Assembly: GCA_036172265.1 (NCBI GenBank)
Contig: JASFBA010000098.1
Location: 1-45,290 of the forward strand
Source: JASFBA01 sp036172265
Lineage (GTDB): Bacteria; Chloroflexota; Chloroflexia; DTKN01
DNA length: 45,290 nt
Reading direction: 5' to 3'
Numbering within the stretch: the stretch's first letter is position 1; every line of letters starts with the position of its first letter. The position numbers and the translations under genes are program-made. The notes under the pieces are model-generated. The model searched no databases, was not told where the DNA came from, and saw only the letters and a list, made by a program, of their open reading frames with translations. This document shows, one piece after another, positions 1-10,156 of this stretch.

Positions 1-238
1 CGGTGCCGGTCGAAAGGTTGATAACGGAGGGCTGGCCGAAGGAGTAGTTGATGCGGTAAGTCGTGCCGGTGGAAAGGGCCCCGCCGCCGGAGAGGACGTT
101 CCAGTGCAGGTCGTAGAGGCTTCCGCTTTGGGCCAGGACGACGCTCCCGGCGGCCAGGACGCAGGCCAGGGCCAGGAAGAGGCTCCAGCCGGCCGTCTGG
201 AAGGGCGGGGAAGCGCCCGAAGTGCTCTTGGCAGCCAT
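1..238 (-). CDS. Secreted surface protein, N-terminal fragment (runs off the left edge)
   Basis: This reading frame starts at the ATG complementary to 236-238 and is still open at base 1, so only 79 residues are visible. The start has a strong AGGAGGG ribosome site that overlaps the stop codon of the gene upstream, so the two are probably co-translated. Residues 1-37 form a signal peptide (a polar start, a hydrophobic LFLALACVLAAG core and a cleavage site near VLAQS). The mature part begins with the pattern YDLHWNVLSGGG, then a Gly/Ser/Thr-rich stretch. From memory, secreted proteins opening this way are frequent in Anaerolineae; their function is unknown to me. Cell-surface or extracellular location is inferred from the signal peptide. 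Confidence 0.75.
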   Translation of the reverse strand, partial: MAAKSTSGASPPFQTAGWSLFLALACVLAAGSVVLAQSGSLYDLHWNVLSGGGALSTGTTYRINYSFGQPSVINLSTGT

Positions 239-248
239 CGTTTCCCTC

Positions 249-2135
249 CTAGTGCTTCGGCTCGGGCTTCGGAGCATATCCATCGGCGGCCGGAAGTTGC
301 ACCGGACTGGCATTTTCCTGCTGGGTCATCTCTTGCTTTGTGCTGAGGGCCTGCGGTGTTGCTGTGACCGAAGGAATCTGATCCCCAATATTCTTCAGCC
401 GCAAGCCTTCGCGGCCAGCCCGCTTGGCTACGATGCGATAATCAAAAGTGATGTTGCTCTTACCTCCACCCAGTTCGTGCACTTCGAAGGAGGTCGGCGT
501 CTTCTGGGCCACGTAGAGGCCCCGGCACTCGCCCAAGGGGGTGAGGAAGACGTGGTAGTCCTCGTTCAAGTTCACCGTCGAGGCAAAGTCCGGAGCAATG
601 GTTACCACGGCCCGGCCGTCCACCAGGGTGGCCGTGCCGAAATCCTCAAACCAACTCTCGGTGCTAGCCAAGCCGTAGAGTGCCCTCTCCCCTCCATTTC
701 CAAGAAAGTGGTAGACGAAATCGTATGCCCACACCTCGTTCACGACGTACACGTCCTGACCGAAGTACCCGCTCCACTGGGGGTAGGTGGTATCCGTGCT
801 AAAGGCAACCAGGCCATAGTATCCCTGGCCGAAGAGCCCGTAGCCTCCGGTTGCGTTTGAGTTTACCCCCATGACTGCCCAGTCCGAGGCACCACCGACG
901 CTCCCGGAGACGGCGGTGCCGCCGGTTCCACCGGGCACATAGTAACTGGCCGAGTTGGCCAGCCCGATCACACCAAAGGAGTCGCTGGTGGCCGTATTGC
1001 TGGCAAAGATAGCATGGTCTCCTGCCCGGCCGGCATTCGCCAGCAGGCTGACGCTACCGGCAGCCGGGGTGTTGATGGAAGTTGTCGAGGCTATGGCAAC
1101 CACGCCGAAAGCCTGGCCAGTGGTGTTGCCGTTGATGCCAAAGACGCCGTATTCTCCGGCCATGCCGCCGCTGCCCACGACGCCCGCGCTGCTGCCGGGC
1201 GGCGGCAAGTAAATTGTTGTTCCAGACGCCGCGCCGACGACGCCAATGGAACTTGTCGTGCTGGTGTTGAGGCCGAAGACCCCATAGTCTCCCGCCGTGG
1301 CCACGCTGCCCGTTGCCCCGGTGCTCACCCCGGCCGGAGCCCGGAAGGGAGATCCGGTGGCGGCGTAGCCGAATACGCCGTCCACGTCGGCCGTGGTGGA
1401 GGAGGCATAGCCCCGAACGCCCATCCTGGTGCCCGATACGCCGTACACACCATAACTATCGGGGCTGTAGCCGTAGACTCCCCAGACACCGCTGGTCCCG
1501 GTCCCATACACGCCGTAGCCGCCGTTTCCGCTGTAGCCGTATAGACCATACCAGCCGTCCCCGCGTACCCCGGCCGCGTTGCTGCTCACGCCGTACAGCG
1601 CTCCCCCGCTGCCGCTGTTGGTAACCGTGAGGATATATCCGGCGGAGTTTGCCGTGCTCGTATCCACCATGTTCTTGCGGATGTTGCCGATGGCGATGGC
1701 TACGGAGGTCATCGGCTGGTAGGGGGTCATCGTATCCCAGCCGGAGGCGCAGGGGTTTTGGTTGGCCGTGGTGCAGACTTCGATGCGCAGCCAGCGGTTG
1801 CCAATGAAGTGGCTGGCGTTGAAGGGGGTCAGGAGGACGTTGAAGAGGCCCTGGGCATCCACGGCGGCGGTGAACTCGGTGGGTCCCCAGACTGTGGAGG
1901 AACAATCGGAGGCGCTGCAGACGGTAAAGCGCATGTTATAGTTCCCGGCCGGCACGGGGGCACCGGCGGAGGTGTAAAGCCGGCCCTGGAAGTTGATCGT
2001 GTCGTCGGAAGCCTGGATACCTCCCTCCAGAACCGGCGGCGACGAGGCGGTGGGCCCCTGGGCGTACACCCCGGCGACCACCAGAAGGGCCAGCATCAGG
2101 CCGGATACGCCGAGTAGAATTGCCGTCTTTTTCAT
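249..2135 (-). CDS. Secreted surface protein with Gly-Val-Tyr-Gly beta-structured repeats
   Basis: A 628-residue protein. I chose the ATG at 2135 (MKKTAILL) over one seven codons upstream because a perfect AGGAGGA lies five bases before it. Residues 1-26 form a signal peptide ending in VYAQG. Residues about 40-165 look like a globular domain (INFQGRLYTSAGAPVPAG), like those before repeat stalks of bacterial surface proteins. Residues about 185-470 are degenerate repeats built on GVYGY, GVRGY and GVFG, separated by Ser/Thr/Ala linkers, suggesting a beta-helix or fibre-like stalk. Residues about 510-590 form a conserved end domain (DFGTATLVDGRAVV, YHVFLTPLGECRGLYVAQKT) that I recognise from other large surface proteins. 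Function is unknown; adhesion or a cell-surface fibre is the natural guess. It is expressed from the promoter at 2338-2366. Confidence 0.8.
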   Translation of the reverse strand: MKKTAILLGVSGLMLALLVVAGVYAQGPTASSPPVLEGGIQASDDTINFQGRLYTSAGAPVPAGNYNMRFTVCSASDCSSTVWGPTEFTAAVDAQGLFNVLLTPFNASHFIGNRWLRIEVCTTANQNPCASGWDTMTPYQPMTSVAIAIGNIRKNMVDTSTANSAGYILTVTNSGSGGALYGVSSNAAGVRGDGWYGLYGYSGNGGYGVYGTGTSGVWGVYGYSPDSYGVYGVSGTRMGVRGYASSTTADVDGVFGYAATGSPFRAPAGVSTGATGSVATAGDYGVFGLNTSTTSSIGVVGAASGTTIYLPPPGSSAGVVGSGGMAGEYGVFGINGNTTGQAFGVVAIASTTSINTPAAGSVSLLANAGRAGDHAIFASNTATSDSFGVIGLANSASYYVPGGTGGTAVSGSVGGASDWAVMGVNSNATGGYGLFGQGYYGLVAFSTDTTYPQWSGYFGQDVYVVNEVWAYDFVYHFLGNGGERALYGLASTESWFEDFGTATLVDGRAVVTIAPDFASTVNLNEDYHVFLTPLGECRGLYVAQKTPTSFEVHELGGGKSNITFDYRIVAKRAGREGLRLKNIGDQIPSVTATPQALSTKQEMTQQENASPVQLPAADGYAPKPEPKH

Positions 2136-2195
2136 GGGTCTCCTCCTTTGGAGCAACCTGCACTCCTCCTTGCTTCGGCAACGGCCGAAAAAGGA

Positions 2196-2280
2196 AACCG
2201 GCCGGCGGAGAAACTCCGCAACGGCCGGTTACGCCACTGGCTCCGCCCGACCCCGGCGTCCACTAGGCACAGGTCGGGCA
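2196..2280 (-). promoter_or_regulatory. Structured 5' leader of the surface-protein mRNA
   Basis: On the minus strand the leader can form an 8-bp stem GCCCGACC/GGTCGGGC (2273-2280 with about 2246-2253) around a 19-base loop. Part of the loop, TGGACG, complements CGTCCA further upstream (about 2306-2311), so a pseudoknot is possible. Below it lies a long hairpin: nine bp AACCGGCCG/CGGCCGGTT (2196-2204 with 2222-2230) capped by GCGGAG-AAA-CTCCGC, then a T-rich run that could act as an attenuator. No known riboswitch family was recognised. Confidence 0.45.
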
Positions 2281-2337
2281 TCATCGCCTCCGTTGCCGGA
2301 TGGGCTGGACGTTGTAGCCGAGTGGAAAATCAACTAC

Positions 2338-2366
2338 ATTATAACGCAAAGGGGGGAGCGTGTCAA
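2338..2366 (-). promoter_or_regulatory. Consensus sigma-70-type promoter of the surface-protein operon
   Basis: On the minus strand a perfect -35 box TTGACA (2361-2366) is followed after exactly 17 bases by a perfect -10 box TATAAT (2338-2343). Transcription would begin near 2331, giving a leader of about 195 nt before the ATG at 2135. Confidence 0.85.
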
Positions 2367-2383
2367 TAGTACTAAAGTACTAT
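2366..2383. promoter_or_regulatory. Perfect inverted repeat abutting the -35 box (probable operator)
   Basis: ATAGTACT and AGTACTAT form an 8+8 bp perfect palindrome separated by two bases, touching the upstream edge of the -35 box. The half-site AGTACTAT plus the first bases of the -35 box recurs at 33730-33741 before the secreted protease gene. Size and position fit a dimeric activator or repressor site; the regulator is unknown. Confidence 0.6.
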
Positions 2384-2488
2384 CATATATAGCAGCAATG
2401 CCGGTAGTAGGTTGAGGAACCATTATACCCCAGGAGGGAGAGCCGTCTTTATGGATCAACGATCTGGGTAAACACCAAGGTTGAACAC

Positions 2489-2517
2489 TTGCCACTCCGG
2501 TCGAGCCGTGGCATAAT
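2489..2517 (+). promoter_or_regulatory. Promoter of the glycosyltransferase gene
   Basis: TTGCCA (2489-2494), a 17-base spacer and CATAAT (2512-2517) stand 60 bases before the start codon at 2577. The boxes and spacing fit the pattern seen at other promoters in this window. Confidence 0.6.
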
Positions 2518-2576
2518 AAGGCGCGTTAGAAGACACGCCGGCCAAAGAGGGTGACCAGGAACAGGATGAAGAAGAT

Positions 2577-3665
2577 ATGGCCGAGATCGGGATTGATGCC
2601 AGCCGCATGGCCCGCACCCGGCGCACCGGGACGGAGCAGTACACCGCCCGCCTCCTGGAGGCGCTGGTGCGCCTGCCGACGGCACATCACCTGACCCTGT
2701 ACTTCAACCGCCGGCCCGTCGCCCCCCTGGTCTGGCCCGCACATGTCGCAGTGCGGGAGATGCCTTTCCCCCGCCTTTGGACTCACCTGCGCCTCTCCTG
2801 GGAAATGGTCCGTCGGCCGCCTGACCTCCTCTTTGTCCCCGCCCACGTCCTGCCTCTGGTCCGCCCCCGCCGCACCGTGGTCACTGTTCACGACCTGGGC
2901 TACCTCTACTTTCCCCAGGCTCATCCGCCCCTGCGCCGACTGGAACTGCACCTGAGCACCCTCTGGAACGTCCGCGTGGCCGACCGGGTCATCGCCGTCT
3001 CCCGGGCTACGAAGGACGACCTGGTGCGCCGCTACCACGTCTCGGCCGAGCGCGTCCGCGTGGTGTACCACGGTGTGGAGGAACGCTTCCGTCCCACATC
3101 GGACCCGGCCATCCCATCCCGCTACGGCCTGCCGCCGCGCTACCTCCTTTACCTGGGGGCACTTCACCCGCGCAAAAACCTGGAGCGTCTCCTGGAGGCC
3201 TATGCCGGCCTGCCGGAAGATACCCCTCCCCTGGTTCTGGCCGGCCCGCGAGGCTGGTACTTTGAGCGCATCTCCGCCGCCATCTCCTCTTTGGGGCTGG
3301 GGAGGCGTGTCCTCCTCCCCGGCTACATCGCCGACGAAGACGTTCCGGCCCTCCTGAGCGCGGCCGTGGCCCTGGTCTACCCTTCTCTCTACGAGGGCTT
3401 TGGCCTGCCGGCCCTGGAGGCCATGGCCTGCGGAACGCCGGTCATCGTCTCCGGCACCTCTTCGTTGCCGGAAGTGGTAGGAGAGGCCGGGCTGCTAGTG
3501 GACCCGCTGAGTGTGGAGGGACTTCGGGCGGCCATGGCGCGCCTGCTGGCCGATGAGAGACTGCGGGCCGAACTCGGCCGGCAAGGGAGGAGGCGGGCCG
3601 GCCTCTTTACCTGGGAGTGCTGCGCCCGGGAGACGCTGAAAGTGCTGGAGGAGGTGCTGGAATGA
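2577..3665 (+). CDS. Family GT4 (group 1) glycosyltransferase
   Basis: A 362-residue protein, the usual length for a GT-B fold group 1 glycosyltransferase. The N-terminus reads IGIDASRMARTRRTGTEQYT, the typical start of mannosyl- and rhamnosyltransferase-like members. YLGALHPRKNLERLLEAY (near residue 200) and YPSLYEGFGLPALEAMACGTPVI (near residue 270) are the C-terminal nucleotide-sugar binding signature, with the E-x7-E pair. It should transfer a sugar from an NDP-sugar to a lipid-linked or cell-surface glycan at the cytoplasmic membrane; donor and acceptor cannot be read from sequence. Its stop overlaps the next start (ATGA), so the two are translationally coupled. The ribosome site is weak, but no better start exists in frame. 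Confidence 0.9.
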   Translation: MAEIGIDASRMARTRRTGTEQYTARLLEALVRLPTAHHLTLYFNRRPVAPLVWPAHVAVREMPFPRLWTHLRLSWEMVRRPPDLLFVPAHVLPLVRPRRTVVTVHDLGYLYFPQAHPPLRRLELHLSTLWNVRVADRVIAVSRATKDDLVRRYHVSAERVRVVYHGVEERFRPTSDPAIPSRYGLPPRYLLYLGALHPRKNLERLLEAYAGLPEDTPPLVLAGPRGWYFERISAAISSLGLGRRVLLPGYIADEDVPALLSAAVALVYPSLYEGFGLPALEAMACGTPVIVSGTSSLPEVVGEAGLLVDPLSVEGLRAAMARLLADERLRAELGRQGRRRAGLFTWECCARETLKVLEEVLE

Positions 3666-4663
3666 AAGAGTCTTCCGTTCAGGGCATCGGGCTCTTTTCC
3701 GGGGGGCTGGATTCGCTCCTTTCTCTCTATTTGCTCCTGGAGCAGGGCCTGAAGGTGGAGGCCATGCACGCCATCCTGCCGGTGCACCGGCCAGGCCTGC
3801 GGGCCTGGGTGGAGCAGACCACTGCCCGCCTGGGCATTCCCCTTTACCTCATTACGCTGGAGGAAGAGTTTTTCGAGATCCTGCGCCACCCCCGCCACGG
3901 CTACGGCAGCGGGATGAACCCCTGCCTGGATTGTCATATCCTCCTCCTGCGCCGGGCGGCCGAGCGGATGCGGGAGGTTGGGGCTTCCTTCGTCTTCACC
4001 GGCGAGGTGCTGGGCGAACGGCCGATGTCGCAACACCTCCCCGCCCTGCGACTGGTGGAGCGGGAATCCGGCCTGCAGGGACGATTACTCCGCCCCCTTT
4101 CGGCCCGGCTCCTGCCGCCGACCATCCCGGAGGAAGAGGGGCTGGTAGACCGCGACCGCCTGTTCGACATCCGCGGTCGCTCCCGTCGGGTGCAATTGGA
4201 ACTGGCCCGGCGCTATGGGCTATCGGACTTTCCCACCCCGGCCGGCGGGTGTATGCTGACCGATCCTGGCCTCTCCCGCCGGGTGCGCGACCTACTGCGC
4301 TACCGGCCGCACTTTTCCCGTTCCGACTTTGACCTCCTGCGGGTGGGCCGGCACTTTCGTCTTTCGTCCGAGGCCAAGGCCGTCTCCGGCCGTAACCAGG
4401 AGGAGAATGCCCACCTCCTGGAACTGGCAGAGGAAGGCGACCTCTTCTTCGAGGTCAAGGGGCTGGGAAGCCCGATAACGCTTTTACGCGGGCCGGCCGA
4501 CGAGGAAGCCATCCACCTGGCCGCCGCCATCACCGCCCGCTACAGCGATGCCCGTACTTCGCCCGTCCGGGTGCACTACGGTCCCCATTACCCGGACCTG
4601 GAGGCCGTGGTGGAGGTGGAACGGGCTGCGGAGGACCTTCTGGCAAGGCTACGGATCGCCTAG
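3662..4663 (+). CDS. PP-loop ATPase, thiouridylase-like (ThiI/MnmA-related) tRNA-modification protein
   Basis: A 333-residue protein starting at the ATG that overlaps the glycosyltransferase stop by four bases. FSGGLDSLLS near residue 10 is the PP-loop of N-type ATP pyrophosphatases, which adenylate a substrate before sulfur or nitrogen transfer. NPCLDCH near residue 90 gives a CxxC pair, and FTGEVLGERPMSQH lies near residue 120. The C-terminal half contains AGGCMLTDP, then GRHFRLSSEAKAVSGRNQEEN, which resembles, from memory, the small RNA-binding domain (NFACT-R type) fused to this kind of ATPase. Sulfur insertion into a tRNA uridine is the best inference; the target base is not determined. 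It is not a typical MnmA, because the MnmA signature regions are absent. Confidence 0.7.
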   Translation: MKESSVQGIGLFSGGLDSLLSLYLLLEQGLKVEAMHAILPVHRPGLRAWVEQTTARLGIPLYLITLEEEFFEILRHPRHGYGSGMNPCLDCHILLLRRAAERMREVGASFVFTGEVLGERPMSQHLPALRLVERESGLQGRLLRPLSARLLPPTIPEEEGLVDRDRLFDIRGRSRRVQLELARRYGLSDFPTPAGGCMLTDPGLSRRVRDLLRYRPHFSRSDFDLLRVGRHFRLSSEAKAVSGRNQEENAHLLELAEEGDLFFEVKGLGSPITLLRGPADEEAIHLAAAITARYSDARTSPVRVHYGPHYPDLEAVVEVERAAEDLLARLRIA

Positions 4664-4678
4664 TACTTCACCACGATG

Positions 4679-4738
4679 ACCGGACACTGGCGAAAATCAC
4701 CTTGTGTTGCCCTTGATCAGCATTTGTGCTTCACCGGG
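4679..4738 (+). repeat. Intergenic direct repeat, copy 1 (downstream of gyrA)
   Basis: About 60 bases that match 8123-8181 at roughly 78% identity with one gap. Both copies begin ACCGGACAC, share AATCACCTT and TGTTGC, and end GTGCTTCACCGGG. They lie in the same orientation on either side of gyrA. No open frame or transposase is associated. Confidence 0.65.
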
Positions 4739-4835
4739 ATGCCATTTTGTCGGCGATTTCCAAGGCCTCGGGGGCAGGTTCTGAACCTCCTATCGGGCGA
4801 AATTTGCCAGAGTCCAGCACGATGATTGTGGGGGA

Positions 4836-7904
<3,069 letters not shown>

Positions 7905-7944
7905 TCTGCCTCTGCTCGGGTCCTTTCGGGTCAGTCCCCAGATA

Positions 7945-7973
7945 ATTATAGAACAAAAATTCGACAAATGCAA
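7945..7973 (-). promoter_or_regulatory. gyrA promoter
   Basis: On the minus strand: -35 TTGCAT (7968-7973), a 17-base spacer and a perfect -10 TATAAT (7945-7950). The transcript would start near 7938, about 34 bases before the gyrA start codon. Confidence 0.75.
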
Positions 7974-7985
7974 CCGGCATATTCG

Positions 7986-8016
7986 GGGTAGGACGACTCC
8001 TGCGGAGTTGCCCTAC
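7986..8016. repeat. Palindromic hairpin element between gyrA and tatA
   Basis: GTAGG-A-CGACTCC, a three-base loop, then GGAGTTG-C-CCTAC form an imperfect 12-bp hairpin. The one at 35551-35573 has a similar form (AGGGCGACC, short loop, GGTCGCCCT). Both probably belong to a REP-like intergenic palindrome family. Confidence 0.5.
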
Positions 8017-8122
8017 AGGGTAATTTCCAATCGCCGACCAGGGCGTAGACCGAACGACCATCCTGTCTGCATGCTGGACGGATGATACCACACCCAGCCC
8101 GGCCCTGCAACCTATTTGCGAA

Positions 8123-8181
8123 ACCGGACACCGGAAAAATCACCTTATGTTGCAGTTAATAAGTGTTCGTGCTTCACCGGG
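8123..8181 (+). repeat. Intergenic direct repeat, copy 2 (upstream of gyrA)
   Basis: Partner of 4679-4738 in the same orientation; the pair brackets gyrA. The rest of the 7974-8380 gap between gyrA and tatA holds this copy, the hairpin at 7986-8016 and no convincing gene. Confidence 0.65.
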
Positions 8182-8381
8182 GGGCGGTGGGACAGGATAT
8201 CGATGAAGTTTTTTCGCCCCCCTGGCCAAACTTGCCAGGTGTCTTTCAATTGGGTAGGTCAGAGAAGACATCGGGATACCAGGAGGCGGAGATCGGGCTA
8301 ATTTTCGCCTCTTTGAGACACGAAGAACGCCCCGGGTTGTCGGCTTGACCTGCTAACCTGAAACAGACACACCTGTGCCGG

Positions 8382-8410
8382 TTGCGAATTTTCCCCGGGC
8401 ATTGTACAAT
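8382..8410 (+). promoter_or_regulatory. Promoter of tatA and the SIS-domain gene
   Basis: TTGCGA (8382-8387), a 17-base spacer and TACAAT (8405-8410) lie 50 bases before the tatA start. Confidence 0.65.
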
Positions 8411-8460
8411 AGACCTGCCTGGCCGTCCTGGAAATGCCGGCCGGAACCGGAGGAAAGACG

Positions 8461-8631
8461 ATGTTTCGATCAATCGGCGTGCCTGAACTGCTGGTTGTTT
8501 TGTTGATTCTTCTCCTTATTTTCGGCGCATCCCGCTTGCCGCAACTGGGTCGGGCCATCGGACGGACGATTCGTGAGTTGCGCGAGGGGCTGTCCGGAAA
8601 AGGGGAGGAGAAGGAAGAAAGGGAAGAGTAG
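8461..8631 (+). CDS. tatA: Sec-independent protein translocase subunit TatA
   Basis: A 56-residue protein. The ATG at 8461 follows a GGAGGAAAG ribosome site; in-frame codons upstream lie too close to the promoter. It shows the TatA/E plan: a short N-terminus with GVPELLVVLLILLLIFGASRLPQLG (one membrane helix, the FG hinge and the LP motif), an amphipathic helix (GRAIGRTIRELREGL) and a short charged tail. TatA oligomers form the passage for folded proteins exported with twin-arginine signals. tatC is not in the window. It ends one base before the next gene, so the two are probably co-transcribed. Confidence 0.88.
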   Translation: MFRSIGVPELLVVLLILLLIFGASRLPQLGRAIGRTIRELREGLSGKGEEKEEREE

Positions 8632-8632
8632 C

Positions 8633-9232
8633 GTGAAAGGCTCGACGGGGGAGCGGCCGGCCCTCCTGGCCCGAATCGAGGGGGCTTTTCGGGAGAGCAT
8701 GGTACTGAAGGAGCAGGTGCTCTCCGGCCAATCCTCCACGATCGTGGCCATGGCCGAGGCACTTATCCGCTGCCTGCGGGGAGGCGGGAAGATCCTCTTT
8801 TGCGGCAATGGGGGAAGCGCCGCCGATGCCCAACACCTGGCCGCCGAATTGGTCAACCGCTTCCTCAAGGAGCGGCCGGCCCTCCCGGCCCTGGCCTTAA
8901 CCACCGATACCTCCGTCCTCACCGCCACGGCCAACGACCGGGCCTTTGCCGAGGTCTTTGCCCGCCAGGTGGAAGCCCTGGGGCAGGAGGGAGACATCCT
9001 CTTCCTTCTCAGTACCAGCGGGCGTTCGGGAAACCTCCATCGCGCTGCCGCCTTTGCTCGCAGCCGGGGAATGCAAGTTCTAGCCCTCTTGGGCGGCGAC
9101 GGCGGGGGTCTCTCGGAGCAATGTGACCTGGCTCTGGTGGTGCCTTCCGCCCTTTCTCCCCGTGTACAGGAAGTCCACATCCTCATCGGCCATATCCTCT
9201 GCGAAGCCGTGGAGTCGGCTCTCTTCCCCTGA
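8633..9232 (+). CDS. gmhA: SIS-domain phosphosugar isomerase, phosphoheptose isomerase (GmhA) type
   Basis: A 199-residue protein starting at GTG one base after tatA ends; GAAGAG supplies a ribosome site. The length matches GmhA. The sugar-phosphate binding signature CGNGGSAADAQHLAAEL lies near residue 60, LTTDTSVLTATAND near 95, and LLSTSGRSGN near 125. These are the phosphate-binding loops that convert sedoheptulose 7-phosphate to D-glycero-heptose 7-phosphate, the first step to heptose precursors. A DnaA-associated DiaA-like SIS protein is the main alternative, since the two families are close. Neighbouring sugar-nucleotide and glycosyltransferase genes favour a heptose role, but no other heptose gene is in the window. 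Confidence 0.8.
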   Translation: MKGSTGERPALLARIEGAFRESMVLKEQVLSGQSSTIVAMAEALIRCLRGGGKILFCGNGGSAADAQHLAAELVNRFLKERPALPALALTTDTSVLTATANDRAFAEVFARQVEALGQEGDILFLLSTSGRSGNLHRAAAFARSRGMQVLALLGGDGGGLSEQCDLALVVPSALSPRVQEVHILIGHILCEAVESALFP

Positions 9233-10156
9233 GCAAGTCCGCCTGCGATGCGCATCGGTTGAAAATTTTCCATTCTACTCCCTGCGTGGAGCCGCCGCAA
9301 CCGCTATAAAGCCTCCGGCCCCCCGGCCGAGGCCGGTTGTGTGGGTCAGGAGACCCGGAAGGTCTAATACCTTCCAGGTCTTGTCCATTTCGGGACAACA
9401 TTTGTTGTTCCCCAGTCCGGCCCGCCGGCCCCCCACCCTGGATTGCACGGATGGGGGCCCGGGGGCATCGTGGGGGAGAGGCCCGGTTTGGCCGGAGACA
9501 TCCTCCCCGGTGGGAGGGGAGGGCGAACCGCCTGGTGAGCCGCATCCGGGCGAGGCGTTCGGCTCGGCTCCCAAGAACGGGGATGAGGACGGATGCCCAC
9601 CGGGTTCGGCCGGGCCACGGGGACACTTCGCCGGCGGCAGCGCCTTTCTGCGGGGGGCTTCGGGGGGTATGCCATACCCCCCGACGGGGGTGCAGGGGGC
9701 GAGTAGGGGCCGGCCGGCGGCCGGCCCTCTGCGAAAAGGCCGGCCGGCGTTTCGGGACACGCCTTGGGCCGAGCGGCCCGGCCCGCCGGCCGAAAGCGAG
9801 GCCGGCCTATCCCCCCAGGGGGATCTGGCGGGACGGCCTCCGGCGAGCGGCCCGGCTCGCCGGCCGGGGTGTGTCCCAAATTTGTCGGGATGAGGTAAAG
9901 TAGAGGCAAAAAGAGAGGAGGAGCCACCCGATTTGCACTTCAGGGTACAATATAGTAAAATAGGGTAACCACCTGTGCCGGAGAAAGGCCTCCGGCTCCA
10001 GATGCGCAGGGGCGGGTTCAGAACCCATCCCTGTTGAGGCCTGTCGCTTCAGCGGCGGGCGGAAACACGGGTCAAAACTGCCGCTAGGTAGGCAGTTGCA
10101 AAATAAAAGTCGCTTGTATCCGAGAACCTTATGAGCGAGAAAAAAGGAGAGAAACC
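9233..10156. other. 0.9-kb intergenic stretch: hairpin cluster, GC-rich filler and the fhs leader
   Basis: No credible gene is seen. Bases 9352-9380 form a strong hairpin (GACCCGGAAGGT, five-base loop, ACCTTCCAGGTC, one mismatch). Smaller hairpins follow at once, TTGTCC/GGACAA and ACAAC/GTTGT, up to about 9410; this may be a gmhA terminator or a REP-like element. Bases 9420-9890 are very GC-rich, with many GGCCGGC palindromes and overlapping spurious frames on both strands. The fhs promoter is at 9933-9961. The roughly 190-base leader after it holds a CAGGG-GGGTT-CAG-AACCC-CCCTG hairpin (about 10002-10034) and ACTGCC/GGCAGT (10077-10096). No ZTP, THF or glycine riboswitch signature was recognised. 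Confidence 0.6.
9933..9961 (+). promoter_or_regulatory. Promoter of formate-tetrahydrofolate ligase
   Basis: TTGCAC (9933-9938), a 17-base spacer and TAAAAT (9956-9961, five of six consensus bases) start an AT-rich island in otherwise GC-rich DNA. The leader to the ATG at 10157 is about 190 nt. Confidence 0.6.

Noticed and set aside
1014..1544. Plus-strand frames opposite the surface-protein gene
   Set aside because: They are antisense shadows of the repetitive minus-strand gene, which has a signal peptide, ribosome site and promoter.
2246..2330. Cobalamin, fluoride or cyclic-di-GMP riboswitch in the surface-protein leader
   Set aside because: Isolated words (GCCACTG on the other strand, GGCGATGATG, GGACGC) recall these families, but none of their complete consensus layouts can be drawn.
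4660..4740. End of a degraded universal stress protein gene on the minus strand (RQCPVIVVKY before a stop)
   Set aside because: Only about ten residues match the style of such proteins, the frame is interrupted just upstream, and the other repeat copy at 8123 does not continue the match.
9123..9903. Several open frames of 150-250 codons in the GC-rich gap after gmhA
   Set aside because: They overlap on both strands, are dominated by Pro/Arg/Gly, and lack ribosome sites and recognisable domains.
9962..10156. ZTP (pfl) riboswitch ahead of fhs
   Set aside because: CCACCTG at 9969 recalls part of the ZTP consensus, but it is at the wrong end of the leader and the remaining conserved blocks are missing.
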